Part shown: piece after piece, positions 1 to 11,147 of the stretch
How the letters are laid out: every line of letters starts with the position of its first letter
Position numbering within the stretch: the stretch's first letter is position 1
Assembly: GCF_019145495.1 (NCBI RefSeq)
Contig: NZ_JAHSTU010000004.1
Coordinates: 1-64,000, forward strand
Length of the DNA stretch: 64,000 bases
Direction of reading: 5' to 3'
Source: Pseudomonas azerbaijanoccidentalis
GTDB lineage: Bacteria > Pseudomonadota > Gammaproteobacteria > Pseudomonadales > Pseudomonadaceae
Notes under the pieces: model-generated
The model's input: the letters and a program-made list of their open reading frames with translations, nothing else
The model's database searches: none
What the model was told of the DNA's origin: nothing
Position numbers and translations under genes: made by a program

Positions 1-36
1 GCTTCTAAAATTCGCCGTCAACCCCTTATTTCAGGT

Positions 37-1236
37 TTATTCGGATTTGAGCGTAATACGCGCAAATGCCTTCTTCCCTGCCTGACAAACATGGGTCGCA
101 CCCAGTGCATATATAAAGGTGCGATCGACCACCTCACCATCTATACGCACACCGCCAGATCCGAGTAGATCTCGCGCCACGGCCGAGTTCTTGACCAGGC
201 CTGCCTTATTAAGGACAGCAGCAATCGGCATATCTTCAGCAGCAGTCAACTCGATTTCCGGCAGATCGTCCGGCAACTCGCCATCCTTCATGCGATTGCC
301 TGCCGCACGGTGAGCATTGGCCGCAGCCTCCTCACCATGGAACCGCGCAACAATCTCTTCCGCCAGCTTGATCTTGATGTCACGCGGATTGGCACCCGCC
401 TCTACATCGGCGCGGAACGCATTGATCTCATCCATGGAACGGAAGCTGAGCAATTCGAAGTAGCGCCACATCAGCGCATCCGGAATCGAAACCAGCTTGC
501 CGTACATCACGCCCGGCGCTTCCTGAATCCCAACGTAGTTGCCCAAAGACTTGGACATCTTCTTCACGCCGTCCAGCCCTTCGAGCAATGGCATGGTCAG
601 AATGCATTGAGCCTCCTGACCGTACCCACGCTGCAACTCGCGCCCCATCAACAGGTTGAACTTCTGATCGGTACCGCCTAGCTCGACATCCGCACGCAAG
701 GCAACCGAGTCATAACCCTGGACCAGTGGATAGAGGAACTCGTGAATGGCGATTGGCTGATTGGTCGTGTAGCGCTTGTCGAAGTCATCGCGCTCGAGCA
801 TGCGAGCCACGGTGTACTGAGAGGTCAGGCGAATAAAATCGGCCGGCCCCATCTGGTCCATCCAGGTGGAGTTGAATGCCACTTCGGTCTTGTCAGGATC
901 GAGAATTTTGAAAACCTGAGTCTTGTAAGTCTCGGCGTTCTCCAGAACCTGCTCGCGAGTCAGCGGAGGCCGCGTTGCGCTCTTGCCGCTTGGATCGCCG
1001 ATCATCCCGGTGAAGTCACCTATAAGGAAGATGACCTGATGCCCCAACTCCTGGAACTGGCGCAGCTTATTAATAAGCACGGTATGACCCAGGTGCAAAT
1101 CCGGCGCGGTCGGATCGAAGCCTGCCTTAATACGCAGCGGCTGGCCGCGCTTGAGCTTCTCTACCAGCTCGGACTCGACCAACAGTTCTTCCGCACCACG
1201 TTTGATCAGCGCTAGCTGCTCTTCAACCGACTTCAT
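37..1236 (-). CDS. tyrS: Tyrosyl-tRNA synthetase
   Basis: This class I aminoacyl-tRNA synthetase charges tRNA-Tyr with tyrosine in the cytoplasm. The 399-residue protein has the HIGH-type motif as HLGH at residues 48-51, a KMSKS loop in the form KKMSKSLGN, and a C-terminal S4-like RNA-binding domain. This is the form called TyrZ in P. aeruginosa, where a second TyrRS exists. The reading frame stays open 31 codons further upstream, but the ATG at 1236 gives the conserved start MKSVEEQ. It is transcribed away from mepM, with a 198-bp divergent intergenic region between them. The stop lies 36 bp from the window edge. Confidence 0.96.
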   Translation of the reverse strand: MKSVEEQLALIKRGAEELLVESELVEKLKRGQPLRIKAGFDPTAPDLHLGHTVLINKLRQFQELGHQVIFLIGDFTGMIGDPSGKSATRPPLTREQVLENAETYKTQVFKILDPDKTEVAFNSTWMDQMGPADFIRLTSQYTVARMLERDDFDKRYTTNQPIAIHEFLYPLVQGYDSVALRADVELGGTDQKFNLLMGRELQRGYGQEAQCILTMPLLEGLDGVKKMSKSLGNYVGIQEAPGVMYGKLVSIPDALMWRYFELLSFRSMDEINAFRADVEAGANPRDIKIKLAEEIVARFHGEEAAANAHRAAGNRMKDGELPDDLPEIELTAAEDMPIAAVLNKAGLVKNSAVARDLLGSGGVRIDGEVVDRTFIYALGATHVCQAGKKAFARITLKSE

Positions 1237-1434
1237 AACCAACCTGCAAGGCTCAGATTCAAAGGGAACCAACCATACAAGAACGCCCGCCAAATACAAG
1301 GTTTGCCCGGCGCGCGGACGCCAATCCACGGACAGGGTGTCCGCAGACTTGCTTCAGAGATGATTTGGTTATATTTTATACAGTTATTTCATCTTCATCA
1401 TGTCATTCATCTTTTCAAAGTCAAAAAACTACTT
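1237..1434. promoter_or_regulatory. Divergent tyrS/mepM promoter region
   Basis: This 198-bp gap separates two genes that read outward, so it must carry promoters for both. The half next to mepM is clearly AT-rich from about 1365 to 1433, unlike the flanking coding DNA. I could not assign convincing -35/-10 pairs by eye. Confidence 0.5.
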
Positions 1435-2874
1435 ATGACCAAAGAATCGTCTAAAGCGCCACCGCTTTACCCGAAGACCCACTTGCTCGCTGCGAGCGGC
1501 ATCGCCGCCCTACTGAGCCTGGCGCTTCTGGTATTTCCTTCCAGTGATGTTGAAGCCAAAAAGACAACCCTGAGTCTTGAACTGGAAAGCCCTGCTGAAC
1601 AACTGACACAAGAACAAGACGCTGCTGAAGCCGTTCAAGCCACAAATGAGCCAGCAGCGTCACCTTTCGCACAGATCGAAAACAGCGCCGAAGAGACCCA
1701 GGAAACCGCTGAGGCCGCGCCAGAGCCAGCCCCGACCCCAGCCGCTACGGTGGCCGAAGAAAAGAAGGCCCCCAACCACAGGGAAGTGATCGTCGCCAAA
1801 GGCGATACGCTCTCCACGCTTTTCGAGAAGGTGGGGCTTCCAGCCACGTCGGTTCATGACGTGCTCGCCAGCGACAAGCAGGCCAAGCAATTCAGCCAGC
1901 TCAAGCACGGGCAAAAACTTGAGTTCGAATTGAGCGCCGATGGCCAACTGAGCAGCCTGCACAGCAAGGTCAGCGACCTCGAAACCATTACCCTGAGCAA
2001 GAACGACAAGGGCTTCACCTTCAATCGCATCACTGCCAAGCCGACCGTACGATCCGCCTATGTACACGGCGTTATCAACAGCTCGCTTTCGCAATCTGCC
2101 GCTCGCGCAGGTCTGTCGCACAGCCTCACCATGGACATGGCGAGCGTGTTTGGCTATGACGTCGACTTTGCCCAGGATATTCGCCAGGGTGACGAGTTCG
2201 ATGTGATCTATGAACAGAAAGTGGTCAACGGCAAAGCTGTCGGTAACGGCCCGATCCTGTCCGCACGCTTTACCAACCGTGGCAAGACTTACACCGCGGT
2301 GCGATACACCAACAAGCAAGGCAACAGCAGCTACTACACCGCTGATGGCAACAGCATGCGCAAGGCATTCATCCGTACCCCGGTTGATTTCGCCCGCATC
2401 AGCTCGAAGTTCTCCATGGGCCGCAAACATCCGATCCTGAACAAAATCCGCGCCCACAAAGGCGTGGACTACGCAGCTCCGCGCGGTACGCCAATCAAGG
2501 CTGCGGGCGACGGCAAGGTCTTGCTGGCGGGTCGCCGTGGCGGTTACGGCAACACCGTTATTCTCCAGCACGGCAATACCTACCGCACGCTGTATGGCCA
2601 CATGCAGGGCTTCGCCAAAGGCATCAAGACTGGCGGCACGGTCAAGCAGGGGCAGGTTATCGGTTACATCGGCACCACCGGTCTTTCCACCGGGCCGCAC
2701 TTGCATTACGAGTTCCAGGTGAACGGCGTTCACGTCGATCCGCTGGGCCAGAAAGTAGCAATGGCCGATCCGATTTCTAAAGGCGAACGCGCTCGCTTCC
2801 TGGCGCAGAGCCAACCGCTGATGGCGCGTATGGACCAGGAAAAAGCCACGCAGTTGGCTTCGGCCAAGCGTTAA
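1435..2874 (+). CDS. mepM: MepM-type peptidoglycan DD-endopeptidase (M23)
   Basis: This is a periplasmic, inner-membrane-anchored zinc endopeptidase that cuts peptidoglycan cross-links to let the wall expand. The 479 residues run as follows: a short cytoplasmic start, a membrane segment at about 17-34, an Ala/Glu/Pro-rich linker to about 112, a LysM/OapA-like domain from about 117, and a C-terminal M23 domain. The zinc ligands are visible as H341 and D345 (HKGVDYA) and the HLH motif at 422-424. In P. aeruginosa the protein at this locus (PA0667) is a substrate of the CtpA protease. The ATG at 1435 is chosen because the open frame before it encodes no conserved sequence. anmK starts 3 bp after the stop, which suggests one transcript. 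Confidence 0.92.
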   Translation: MTKESSKAPPLYPKTHLLAASGIAALLSLALLVFPSSDVEAKKTTLSLELESPAEQLTQEQDAAEAVQATNEPAASPFAQIENSAEETQETAEAAPEPAPTPAATVAEEKKAPNHREVIVAKGDTLSTLFEKVGLPATSVHDVLASDKQAKQFSQLKHGQKLEFELSADGQLSSLHSKVSDLETITLSKNDKGFTFNRITAKPTVRSAYVHGVINSSLSQSAARAGLSHSLTMDMASVFGYDVDFAQDIRQGDEFDVIYEQKVVNGKAVGNGPILSARFTNRGKTYTAVRYTNKQGNSSYYTADGNSMRKAFIRTPVDFARISSKFSMGRKHPILNKIRAHKGVDYAAPRGTPIKAAGDGKVLLAGRRGGYGNTVILQHGNTYRTLYGHMQGFAKGIKTGGTVKQGQVIGYIGTTGLSTGPHLHYEFQVNGVHVDPLGQKVAMADPISKGERARFLAQSQPLMARMDQEKATQLASAKR

Positions 2875-3969
<1,095 letters not shown>

Positions 3970-3981
3970 ACACCAGACAGC

Positions 3982-4019
3982 AAAACGCCGCAGGGCCCTG
4001 AAGCCATGCGGCGCTTTTT
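3982..4019 (+). terminator. Rho-independent terminator after anmK
   Basis: The stem CGCCGCA (3986-3992) pairs with TGCGGCG (4007-4013) and is followed by a T run at 4015-4019. The complementary strand also has a short T run, so it may also stop transcripts coming from erpA. Confidence 0.85.
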
Positions 4020-4035
4020 GATGCTGGAATGCTGA

Positions 4036-4386
4036 TCAGATCGAGAACGAAGAGCCACAGCCACAAGTAGTGGTCGCGTTCGGGTTCTTGATGACGAAAC
4101 GCGAGCCTTCCAGACCTTCCTGATAATCCACCTCGGCGCCTGCCAGGTACTGGAAGCTCATCGGATCGACCACCAGACTCACACCTTCGCGCTCGACGAT
4201 GGTGTCGTCATCGGCCACTTCTTCATCGAAGGTGAAGCCGTACTGAAAACCTGAACAACCGCCGCCCGTAACGAATACGCGCAGCTTCAAGCGATCATTC
4301 CCCTCTTCATCGACCAGGCTCTTCACCTTGTGCGCGGCACCGTGGGTGAATTGCAAAGCCGTGGGGGTGAAGGATTCGACGCTCAT
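4036..4386 (-). CDS. erpA: Iron-sulfur cluster insertion protein ErpA
   Basis: This A-type carrier delivers Fe-S clusters to apo-enzymes, including those of isoprenoid synthesis. It is 116 residues long with the three conserved cysteines of the family: C44 in GGGCSGF and C108/C110 in the CGCG motif near the C-terminus. It stands alone between two terminators and reads toward anmK. The start is unambiguous, with MSVESFTP opening the usual HesB/IscA fold. Confidence 0.95.
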   Translation of the reverse strand: MSVESFTPTALQFTHGAAHKVKSLVDEEGNDRLKLRVFVTGGGCSGFQYGFTFDEEVADDDTIVEREGVSLVVDPMSFQYLAGAEVDYQEGLEGSRFVIKNPNATTTCGCGSSFSI

Positions 4387-4509
4387 GCTGACTATCTCCC
4401 GGCGTTACGCCGTCATATTGCGTGATGACGCGCATTATCCGCTTCTCCTAGAAAAGCGGTCAACTATTGTTATGGTATATCAACCAACCCAATCGCCAGC
4501 CCGAAATGC

Positions 4510-4536
4510 AAAAAGGCCCGTTCAACGGGCCTTTTT
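4510..4536 (-). terminator. Rho-independent terminator after argC
   Basis: A perfect stem AGGCCCG / CGGGCCT (about 4514-4531) is flanked by A5 on one side and T5 on the other, so it can act in both directions. It lies 18 bp past the argC stop codon. Confidence 0.88.
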
Positions 4537-4553
4537 GCTGTGCGCAATTCGCG

Positions 4554-5588
4554 TTACGGCAACATGCCCGCGTGGGACAGACCCAGGCGCTCGTCCAGAC
4601 CGAACAGAATGTTCATGTTCTGTACCGCCTGCCCCGAGGCGCCTTTGACCAGGTTGTCGATCACCGAGAGCACGACCACCAGATCACCATCCTGCGGACG
4701 ATGCACGGCAATGCGGCATACGTTGGCACCGCGCACGCTGCGGGTTTCCGGGTGGCTGCCAGCCGGCATGACGTCGACGAACGGTTCGCCGGCATAACGT
4801 TTTTCGAAGAGCGCTTGCAGATCCACCGAACGGTCCACGACGGTCGCGTACAGCGTCGAGTGAATGCCACGGATCATTGGAGTCAGGTGCGGAACGAAGG
4901 TCAGGCCCACGTCCTTGCCAGCTGCGCGACGCAAGCCCTGGCGAATTTCCGGCAAGTGGCGGTGACCTTTAACGGCATAAGCCTTCATGCTTTCCGATGT
5001 TTCGGAATACAGCGAGCCTACGGAGGCGCCGCGGCCAGCACCGCTGACGCCGGATTTGCAGTCGGCGATCAGGTGCGAAGCATCGGCCAGGCCGGCTTCG
5101 AGCAATGGCAGGAAGCCCAATTGCGTAGCGGTTGGATAGCAACCCGGCACCGCGATCAGGCGCGCCTTCTTGATTTGCTCACGATTGACTTCCGGCAGCC
5201 CATAGACCGCTTCGTCCAGCAGCTCCGGCGCGCCATGCGGCTGACCGTACCACTTGGCCCATTCATCGGCGTCTTGCAGACGGAAGTCCGCCGACAGGTC
5301 GATAACTTTGGTGCCCGCTGCCAGCAACTCACCCGCCAATGCGTGTGCAACGCCATGCGGCGTGGCGAAGAACACCACATCGCAGGCACCCAGCGTCTTG
5401 ATGTCCGGCACGCTGAACGCCAGGCCGTCGTAATGGCCTCGCAGGTTCGGATACATGTCGGCCACGGCCAGGCCAGCCTCGGATCGGGAAGTGATGACTA
5501 CCACTTCAGCTTGCGGATGTTGCGCCAACAGACGCAGCAGTTCGACACCGGTGTAACCCGTGCCGCCGACGATACCGACCTTGACCAT
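4554..5588 (-). CDS. argC: N-acetyl-gamma-glutamyl-phosphate reductase
   Basis: ArgC performs the NADPH-dependent reduction of N-acetylglutamyl-phosphate to the semialdehyde in arginine synthesis. The 344-residue protein opens with the dinucleotide-binding motif [11 protein letters not shown], and the catalytic cysteine is C150 in the motif PGCYPT. The ATG at 5588 is preferred to the open frame reaching 5660 because MVKVGIVGG is the conserved start. It is divergent from hemJ, with about 134 bp between them for both promoters. Confidence 0.96.
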   Translation of the reverse strand: MVKVGIVGGTGYTGVELLRLLAQHPQAEVVVITSRSEAGLAVADMYPNLRGHYDGLAFSVPDIKTLGACDVVFFATPHGVAHALAGELLAAGTKVIDLSADFRLQDADEWAKWYGQPHGAPELLDEAVYGLPEVNREQIKKARLIAVPGCYPTATQLGFLPLLEAGLADASHLIADCKSGVSGAGRGASVGSLYSETSESMKAYAVKGHRHLPEIRQGLRRAAGKDVGLTFVPHLTPMIRGIHSTLYATVVDRSVDLQALFEKRYAGEPFVDVMPAGSHPETRSVRGANVCRIAVHRPQDGDLVVVLSVIDNLVKGASGQAVQNMNILFGLDERLGLSHAGMLP

Positions 5589-5722
5589 AAACCTGCCCTC
5601 AACGAACCCACTGGAAAGCCGTCGATAATAGGGGCCGCGCGCCCCTGCGACAACCGTCAAGGTGACGTGCGGAGCCTCAAGCCTCTACTATTCGGGCTAC
5701 CGTGAACCTGGAATAACCAAAA

Positions 5723-6151
5723 ATGCTCTATCTGTGGATCAAAGCGCTTCATATCGTCAGCATCGTTTGCTGGTTTGCCGGCCTGTTCTATTTGCCGCGC
5801 CTGTTCGTTTATCACGCCCAAAGCGAGGACACCGTCAGTAAAGAACGCTTCAGCATCATGGAGCGCAAGCTGTACCGGGGCATCATGGGCCCGGCGATGA
5901 TCGCCACGCTGATCTTCGGCGGCTGGCTTATTTACCTCAACCCAAGCATCTTCAGCCAGGGTGGCTGGATACACGCCAAACTGACCCTGGTGGTGCTGCT
6001 GATCGGCTACCACCACATGTGCGGCGCTCAGGTGAAACGTTTTGCTCGTGGCGAGAACACCCGCAGCCATGTCTTTTATCGCTGGTTCAATGAAGTGCCA
6101 GTTCTGATATTGCTGGCAATCGTAATTCTGGTCGTCGTTCGGCCGTTCTAA
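5723..6151 (+). CDS. hemJ: Protoporphyrinogen oxidase HemJ
   Basis: HemJ is the membrane-bound enzyme that oxidises protoporphyrinogen IX to protoporphyrin IX in bacteria lacking HemG or HemY. It is 142 residues with four predicted membrane helices. A histidine in the first helix (KALHIVS) and a lysine in the third (HAKLTLV) match the conserved family residues. The next gene starts 31 bp downstream, so the two are probably co-transcribed. The locus matches the position of this gene in other pseudomonads. Confidence 0.88.
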   Translation: MLYLWIKALHIVSIVCWFAGLFYLPRLFVYHAQSEDTVSKERFSIMERKLYRGIMGPAMIATLIFGGWLIYLNPSIFSQGGWIHAKLTLVVLLIGYHHMCGAQVKRFARGENTRSHVFYRWFNEVPVLILLAIVILVVVRPF

Positions 6152-6182
6152 TTCCAACAGACAACTCACCGGGGTACTTCCA

Positions 6183-7151
6183 ATGTCGCTGCCCGCTCTG
6201 CTTGAACAACGTCTGCGTCTGCCCGTGGTGGCAGCGCCGATGTTCCTGATTTCCAACCCGCAACTGGTGCTCGCCTGCTGCCGTAATGGCGTGGTCGGCA
6301 GTTTCCCGGCTTTGAACCAGCGCGAGAGCAGTGGTTTCAAAGCCTGGCTGGACGAAATCGAAGCAGGCTTGGCGACACTGGAAAACCCCGCGCCGTATGC
6401 GGTGAACCTGATCGTCCACAACAGCAACCCGCGACTGCAAGCAGACCTGGAGATCTGCATCGAGCACAAAGTGCCGATTGTGATCACTAGCCTCGGCGCG
6501 GTGAAAGAACTGGTCGATGCGGTGCACAGCTATGGCGGTCTGGTATTCCATGACGTGACAACCCGCCGCCATGCCGAAAAGGCTGCCGAGGCCGGTGTGG
6601 ATGGTTTGATCGCCGTCGCGGCAGGCGCAGGCGGGCATGCCGGAACCTGGAGCCCGTTTTCACTGATCGCCGAGATCCGACAGTTCTTCGACAAGACCCT
6701 GCTGTTGGCCGGCTGCCTGAACCACGGCCACGAAATTCTCGCCGCACAGTTGCTTGGTGCCGATCTTGCCTACTTCGGCACACGATTTATCGGCACCACC
6801 GAAAGTCATGCGCCTGAGGCTTATAAAGAGATGCTGCTGACATCCAGAGCCGCAGACATCGTCCATACTCCAGCAGTGTCAGGTGTACCAGCGAGCTTCA
6901 TGCGCCAGAGCCTGGAAGCCGCCGGCTTTGACATGGCGGCGCTGCAGAATAAGGGCGAGGTCAACTTCGGCTCCAAACTCAAGCCGCTGAACGATGAAGC
7001 CAAAGCCTGGAAAACCGTATGGTCGGCAGGCCAGGGCGTAGGCGAGATCGATGACCTTCCGAGTGTTGACCAATTGGTTGCACGCCTCGATGCCGAGTAT
7101 CGCAAGGCTTTGGAGCACGCCGCGCAACTGCCCAAGCGCTGGCCGCGCTGA
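6183..7151 (+). CDS. Nitronate monooxygenase-like flavin oxidoreductase
   Basis: This 322-residue protein is a member of the NMO/2-nitropropane dioxygenase family, FMN-dependent TIM-barrel enzymes that oxidise nitronates or related compounds. Visible motifs are VVAAPMFLISNP near the N-terminus, the phosphate-binding AAGAGGHAGTW and the later GTRFIGTTES. The true substrate cannot be read from the sequence; many family members detoxify nitronates. It follows hemJ closely and precedes the DUF805 gene by 76 bp. Confidence 0.85.
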   Translation: MSLPALLEQRLRLPVVAAPMFLISNPQLVLACCRNGVVGSFPALNQRESSGFKAWLDEIEAGLATLENPAPYAVNLIVHNSNPRLQADLEICIEHKVPIVITSLGAVKELVDAVHSYGGLVFHDVTTRRHAEKAAEAGVDGLIAVAAGAGGHAGTWSPFSLIAEIRQFFDKTLLLAGCLNHGHEILAAQLLGADLAYFGTRFIGTTESHAPEAYKEMLLTSRAADIVHTPAVSGVPASFMRQSLEAAGFDMAALQNKGEVNFGSKLKPLNDEAKAWKTVWSAGQGVGEIDDLPSVDQLVARLDAEYRKALEHAAQLPKRWPR

Positions 7152-7227
7152 ATAAATACGGGCCAGCCATACAGGGCTGGCCTTAAACTCGCTGTACCCA
7201 AACTCTCGCGACAAGGATGCCTCGGCA

Positions 7228-8184
7228 ATGAGCGAAAACCGTTTCAAGATCGTGTTCGACGGCGCTCTGTTGCCAGGTGTCGACTCAGGCACTGCCAAAC
7301 TCAATCTCGCGGCGCTGTTCAAGAGCGACGTCGCCGCCATCGAGCGCTTGTTCAGTGGTCGGCCGGTGGCACTCAAGCGCGATCTGTCCCACGCCGATGC
7401 ACAAACATACTTACAGGCTTTGAAGAACACCGGCATCGATGCGCGCATCGAGTCCGAGCCATCGATCGAGTTGAGTCTGTCCGACGTTCACGACCATGTG
7501 CCAACAGCCGCTGTAGCGGAACCGGACTCGCCCTATGCCCCGCCAAAGGCCAATGTCGGAGAAAGTGTTGCCGGGTTCGCGACACTCAAACCATTCGGTG
7601 TCGAAGGCCGCATCGGACGCCTGCGTTTTCTGGCGTGGTCGATGGTGCTCAGTCTGGTTACGCTGGCGGTTGTCGGCGTATTCGCCATCATCGGCCTCGG
7701 TCTTGTGAGCGGCGACTCAACCGCCGGCCTGATCGTTGCCGGCATCCTCGCCTTCATCCTTTGCCTGGCGTTCCTCATCGTCAGCATCATGATCAGCGTC
7801 CAGCGCTTGCACGATATTGGCTGGTCAGGCTGGCTTTGGCTGTTGAACCTCGTGCCGTTCGTGGGCAGTTTCTTTCCGCTGTTGATGCTGGTGATGCCGG
7901 GAACTCCGGCTGCAAACCGATACGGCGCTCCACCACCACCCAACAGCACTGCGGTCAAGGTGCTGTCCTCGCTATGGGTCGTAGTGATCGCGCTGCTTAT
8001 CGTCGGCGCACTGGCGGGCGGGATTTCGGCGATACAGGACGAATACGAAAACACGCTCGAAAGCAGCTATCAAAGTGGTTCGGTCACCACCGACGAAATC
8101 GAAGTCGAGGTCGAACCGGACGCAAATTCCCCCGCCGATGCAGCCGAAGAAGCCCAGCCCCCTGTAGACTCTGCGAAAGAATGA
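7228..8184 (+). CDS. DUF805 membrane protein with N-terminal soluble domain
   Basis: The function is unknown. The 318 residues split into three parts. A soluble N-terminal domain of about 80 residues looks like a small alpha/beta fold. A Pro-rich linker follows. Then comes a DUF805 domain from about residue 120 with four hydrophobic helices and the characteristic VQRLHDIGWSGW motif. A last helix (about 247-270) and an acidic tail rich in Glu and Val end the protein. The membrane topology is supported by the hydrophobic runs; nothing suggests an enzyme active site. Confidence 0.8.
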   Translation: MSENRFKIVFDGALLPGVDSGTAKLNLAALFKSDVAAIERLFSGRPVALKRDLSHADAQTYLQALKNTGIDARIESEPSIELSLSDVHDHVPTAAVAEPDSPYAPPKANVGESVAGFATLKPFGVEGRIGRLRFLAWSMVLSLVTLAVVGVFAIIGLGLVSGDSTAGLIVAGILAFILCLAFLIVSIMISVQRLHDIGWSGWLWLLNLVPFVGSFFPLLMLVMPGTPAANRYGAPPPPNSTAVKVLSSLWVVVIALLIVGALAGGISAIQDEYENTLESSYQSGSVTTDEIEVEVEPDANSPADAAEEAQPPVDSAKE

Positions 8185-8245
8185 ACAGCGCTCCCCTCCC
8201 GTGACACCCGCGTCGCGGCGCGGAGCTGTTGCGATGGAGAATTGC

Positions 8246-9034
8246 ATGACCCGTTACGCTCTGATCACTGGCGCTTCCAGCGGCATCGGCCTGGCGATGG
8301 CCGAAGCGCTGGCCCGGCGCGGCCGCAGCCTGCTTCTGGTGGCCCGACAGCGTGATCAGCTGGAAAGTATTGCAACTGAACTGACTCAACGGTTTGGCGT
8401 GGAAGTGCTGTTCCGTGCCTGCGACCTGGGCGAACCGCTACGCTTGTCCGGGTTCCTGCTGGAGCTGGAGGAAGGTGATCGCCAGATCGATCTACTGGTC
8501 AACTGCGCCGGTATCGGCACCTGTGGCCCATTTCTCGCCCAGGACTGGATGACTGAGCAGGACCTGATCGAAGTGAACATCCTGGCGCTCACGCGCTTGT
8601 GCCACGCCATCGGCAACAGCATGGCACTACAGGGCGGCGGGCAGATTCTGAATGTCGCCTCGGTCGCGGCCTTCCATCCCGGCCCCTGGATGAGCACTTA
8701 TTACGCGAGCAAGGCTTATGTGCTGCACTTTTCCGAAGGTTTGCGCGTCGAGCTGAAAAAATGTGCAGTCAAGGTTTCGGTGCTGTGTCCCGGCCCGACT
8801 CGCACCGGTTTTTTCCGTACCGCACAATTGAACTCAGACAAACTGGCCAACAGCAAACTGCTGATGAGCCCGGAAGAAGTTGCGCTCTACACCGTACGGG
8901 CGCTGGAGAAAAATCGCGCAATCATTATTCCGGGCCGCCGTAACCGCTGGTTCGCTACCCTGCCCCGGTTCGGCTCGCGCTGGCTGATCCGCACAATTAC
9001 TGGCATGGTCAATAAGGCTTACTGCCCGCGCTGA
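8246..9034 (+). CDS. Short-chain dehydrogenase/reductase
   Basis: This 262-residue SDR has an N-terminal cofactor motif TGASSGIG, the NCAG structural motif, a catalytic serine in NVASVAAF and the YxxxK pair in YYASKAY. These mark a classical NAD(P)-dependent oxidoreductase. The substrate is not apparent. The ATG at 8246 has a GGAGA ribosome-binding site a few bases upstream and gives the usual MTRYALITG start; upstream in-frame codons are less convincing. It corresponds in position to an SDR at the same locus in P. aeruginosa. Confidence 0.87.
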   Translation: MTRYALITGASSGIGLAMAEALARRGRSLLLVARQRDQLESIATELTQRFGVEVLFRACDLGEPLRLSGFLLELEEGDRQIDLLVNCAGIGTCGPFLAQDWMTEQDLIEVNILALTRLCHAIGNSMALQGGGQILNVASVAAFHPGPWMSTYYASKAYVLHFSEGLRVELKKCAVKVSVLCPGPTRTGFFRTAQLNSDKLANSKLLMSPEEVALYTVRALEKNRAIIIPGRRNRWFATLPRFGSRWLIRTITGMVNKAYCPR

Positions 9035-9115
9035 CCGTCCGGCAAGGTAAATAACTGGGCTCGGATAAATCCCATGGGTACACTCAGGCCAGCCCCAACA
9101 ACGGAGAAAACAGCT

Positions 9116-9454
9116 GTGGATACTCTGTTCACCAAGATCATCAACCGGGAAATCCCGGCGAAGATCATTTACGAGGACGACCAGGTTCTGGCCTTCCACG
9201 ACATCGCCCCACAGGCACCGGTACATTTTCTGGTGATTCCGAAGAAGCCGGTGCGCACCCTGAACGACCTGACCGAGGACGACAAGGCTTTGGCCGGGCA
9301 CATTCTGTTCACCGCCCAGCGTCTGGCGCTGGAACTGGGGTGTGAAAAAGGCTTCCGCGTTGTCATGAACTGCAATGAAGAAGGTGGGCAAACTGTCTAT
9401 CACATTCATATGCATGTGCTGGGTCAACGCCAGATGCACTGGCCGCCGGGCTGA
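9116..9454 (+). CDS. HIT-family nucleotide hydrolase (HinT-like)
   Basis: A 112-residue histidine-triad protein of the HinT class, which hydrolyses purine nucleoside phosphoramidates and aminoacyl-adenylates. The signature is HIHMHVLG near the C-terminus. The start is a GTG at 9116 with a CGGAG site about 8 bp upstream, giving the conserved DTLFTKIINREIPAKI. An ATG further upstream would add 14 residues that do not belong to the family. A REPIN follows the stop codon. Confidence 0.9.
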   Translation: MDTLFTKIINREIPAKIIYEDDQVLAFHDIAPQAPVHFLVIPKKPVRTLNDLTEDDKALAGHILFTAQRLALELGCEKGFRVVMNCNEEGGQTVYHIHMHVLGQRQMHWPPG

Positions 9455-9469
9455 TTTCACTAAGCGCTC

Positions 9470-9545
9470 AAAAGATCGCAGCCTTCGGCAGCGCCTACAT
9501 TGGATCGCGTACACCTGTAGGAGCTGCCGAAGGCAGCGATCTTTT
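9470..9545. repeat. REPIN-type inverted repeat
   Basis: Two REP-like arms face each other: AAAGATCGCAGCCTTCGGCA in the left arm and GAGCTGCCGAAGGCAGCGAT in the right, with two mismatches between them and a loop of about 16 bp. The same unit occurs near 20.5, 22.8 and 46.3 kb. Confidence 0.88.
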
Positions 9546-9619
9546 TGCTTTTGACCCAGCGCAAACCTTCCCCGGCCGATTGGGTTAAACTGGCCGCCGA
9601 GATTCTTCCGGAGGTCAGC

Positions 9620-10267
9620 ATGACTACCCAACGTCACTACTCGCCGATTGACCGCCTTCTGCTGCAAGCCGATGCCGCGATGCGTACTTTGCTGCCCTTC
9701 AGTGGCCAACCGTACCGCCCGTCGCCCGCCATCGTGCAGCCGGACGTGAAAATGAGCGACGAAGACACCCGGCACGTCGCCGGCCTGATGCGCATCAACC
9801 ACACGGGTGAAGTCTGTGCCCAGGCGCTGTACCAAGGGCAGGCCCTGACTGCCAAGCTGCCGCAAGTGCGCGCAGCCATGGAACATGCCGCCGAAGAAGA
9901 AATCGACCATCTGGTCTGGTGCGAGCAACGTCTCCATCAACTCGGCAGCCATACCAGCATTCTCAATCCGTTGTTCTACGGCATGTCGTTCGGGATCGGC
10001 GCGGTGGCAGGGCTGATCAGCGACAAAGTCAGTCTGGGTTTTGTTGCGGCAACAGAGGATCAGGTATGCAAACACCTGAACGAGCACCTTGAGCAACTGC
10101 CGGCCGAGGACGAAAAATCCCGGGCGATTCTTGAGCAGATGCGCATTGATGAAGAACAGCACGCCGAAAGCGCGCTGGATGCCGGCGGTTTCCGCTTTCC
10201 GGCGCCGGTGAAGTTCGGCATGAGTTTGCTGGCCAAAGTGATGACCAAGAGTACTTATCGGATCTGA
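9620..10267 (+). CDS. coq7: Ubiquinone hydroxylase Coq7
   Basis: Coq7 is the di-iron monooxygenase for the last hydroxylation of ubiquinone synthesis, making the demethylubiquinol ring. The 215-residue protein has the paired iron-ligand motifs: EEEIDH in the middle and DEEQHAE near the C-terminus, with a further glutamate in NHTGEVCAQ. The ATG at 9620 has an ideal GGAGG site (9610-9614). It ends in a shared bidirectional terminator with the convergent speD. Confidence 0.94.
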   Translation: MTTQRHYSPIDRLLLQADAAMRTLLPFSGQPYRPSPAIVQPDVKMSDEDTRHVAGLMRINHTGEVCAQALYQGQALTAKLPQVRAAMEHAAEEEIDHLVWCEQRLHQLGSHTSILNPLFYGMSFGIGAVAGLISDKVSLGFVAATEDQVCKHLNEHLEQLPAEDEKSRAILEQMRIDEEQHAESALDAGGFRFPAPVKFGMSLLAKVMTKSTYRI

Positions 10268-10309
10268 TGAAGGTTGCCTGATAAGGCTTCATCGCGAGGG
10301 TTTTGACAT

Positions 10310-10339
10310 GAAAAAAGGCGACCGAGGTCGCCTTTTTTT
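10310..10339. terminator. Bidirectional terminator between coq7 and speD
   Basis: The stem AGGCGACC / GTCGCCT (about 10316-10332) is flanked by A6 and T7. It sits between two convergent genes and can serve both. Confidence 0.9.
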
Positions 10340-10352
10340 GTGTTCGAAGATC

Positions 10353-11147
10353 TTAGTTCGGCATGTTGCGTGCGTAGAAGATTTCGAGCATTTCGTGTTT
10401 TACACGATCAGTCACCTGGGCACGTTGCTCCGGGGACAGGCTGCTGGTGGCGTCGCCGAACAGGTAGTTATCCAGTTCGAAGTTCTTGAGCAGCATTTTG
10501 GTGTGGAACAGGTTTTCCTGATACACGTTCACGTCGGTCATCTGGTACGCGTCGCGGGTGTCTTCGGACAGGTAGTTCTGGATCGAGTTGATCTCGTGAT
10601 CGATGAAGTGCTTTTTGCCTTCGACGTCACGGGTAAAGCCGCGCACACGGTAATCCACGGTCACGATGTCCGAATCGAACTGGTGAATCAGGAAGTTAAG
10701 CGCTTTCAGCGGTGAGATGACCCCGCACGTCGACACGTCGATATCCACACGGAACGTTGCAATACCGTCGTCCGGATGGATTTCCGGGTAGGTGTGCACC
10801 GTGATGTGGCTCTTGTCGAGGTGGGCCAGGATGATTTCGGGCAACGGGCCCGGGGACTCTTCGATCTGGCTGTCGGTCGGGGTTACCGGCTCTTCAGAGA
10901 TCAGAATCGTGACGCTGGCGCCCTGTGGCTCATAGTCCTGACTGGCAATGTTCAGGATGTTGGCACCAATGATATCGACAACTTCTGTGAGGATCTGCGT
11001 CAGGCGCTTGGCGTTGTACTCTTTATTGATGTACTCGACGTAAGCCTGTTGGTCTTGCGGGGTTTCCGCGTAGCAGATGTCATAGATGTTGAAGCTCAAG
11101 GTCTTTGTCAGGTTATTGAACCCGTGGAGCTTGAGTTTGCTTTTCAC
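10353..11147 (-). CDS. speD: S-adenosylmethionine decarboxylase proenzyme
   Basis: SpeD decarboxylates S-adenosylmethionine to supply aminopropyl groups for spermidine. The 264-residue proenzyme is the gammaproteobacterial type 1A. Self-cleavage is expected between K112 and S113 in [10 protein letters not shown], and the resulting serine becomes the pyruvoyl cofactor. A conserved cysteine follows in STCGVISP. The start is a GTG at 11147; the protein then begins with [11 protein letters not shown] like its homologues. The open frame continues upstream but codes for nothing recognisable. Confidence 0.94.
   Translation of the reverse strand: MKSKLKLHGFNNLTKTLSFNIYDICYAETPQDQQAYVEYINKEYNAKRLTQILTEVVDIIGANILNIASQDYEPQGASVTILISEEPVTPTDSQIEESPGPLPEIILAHLDKSHITVHTYPEIHPDDGIATFRVDIDVSTCGVISPLKALNFLIHQFDSDIVTVDYRVRGFTRDVEGKKHFIDHEINSIQNYLSEDTRDAYQMTDVNVYQENLFHTKMLLKNFELDNYLFGDATSSLSPEQRAQVTDRVKHEMLEIFYARNMPN

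Noticed and set aside
9470..9545. Repeat arms as a CRISPR-like array
   Set aside because: The units are inverted pairs scattered singly, not direct repeats with regular spacers, and no cas gene is present.
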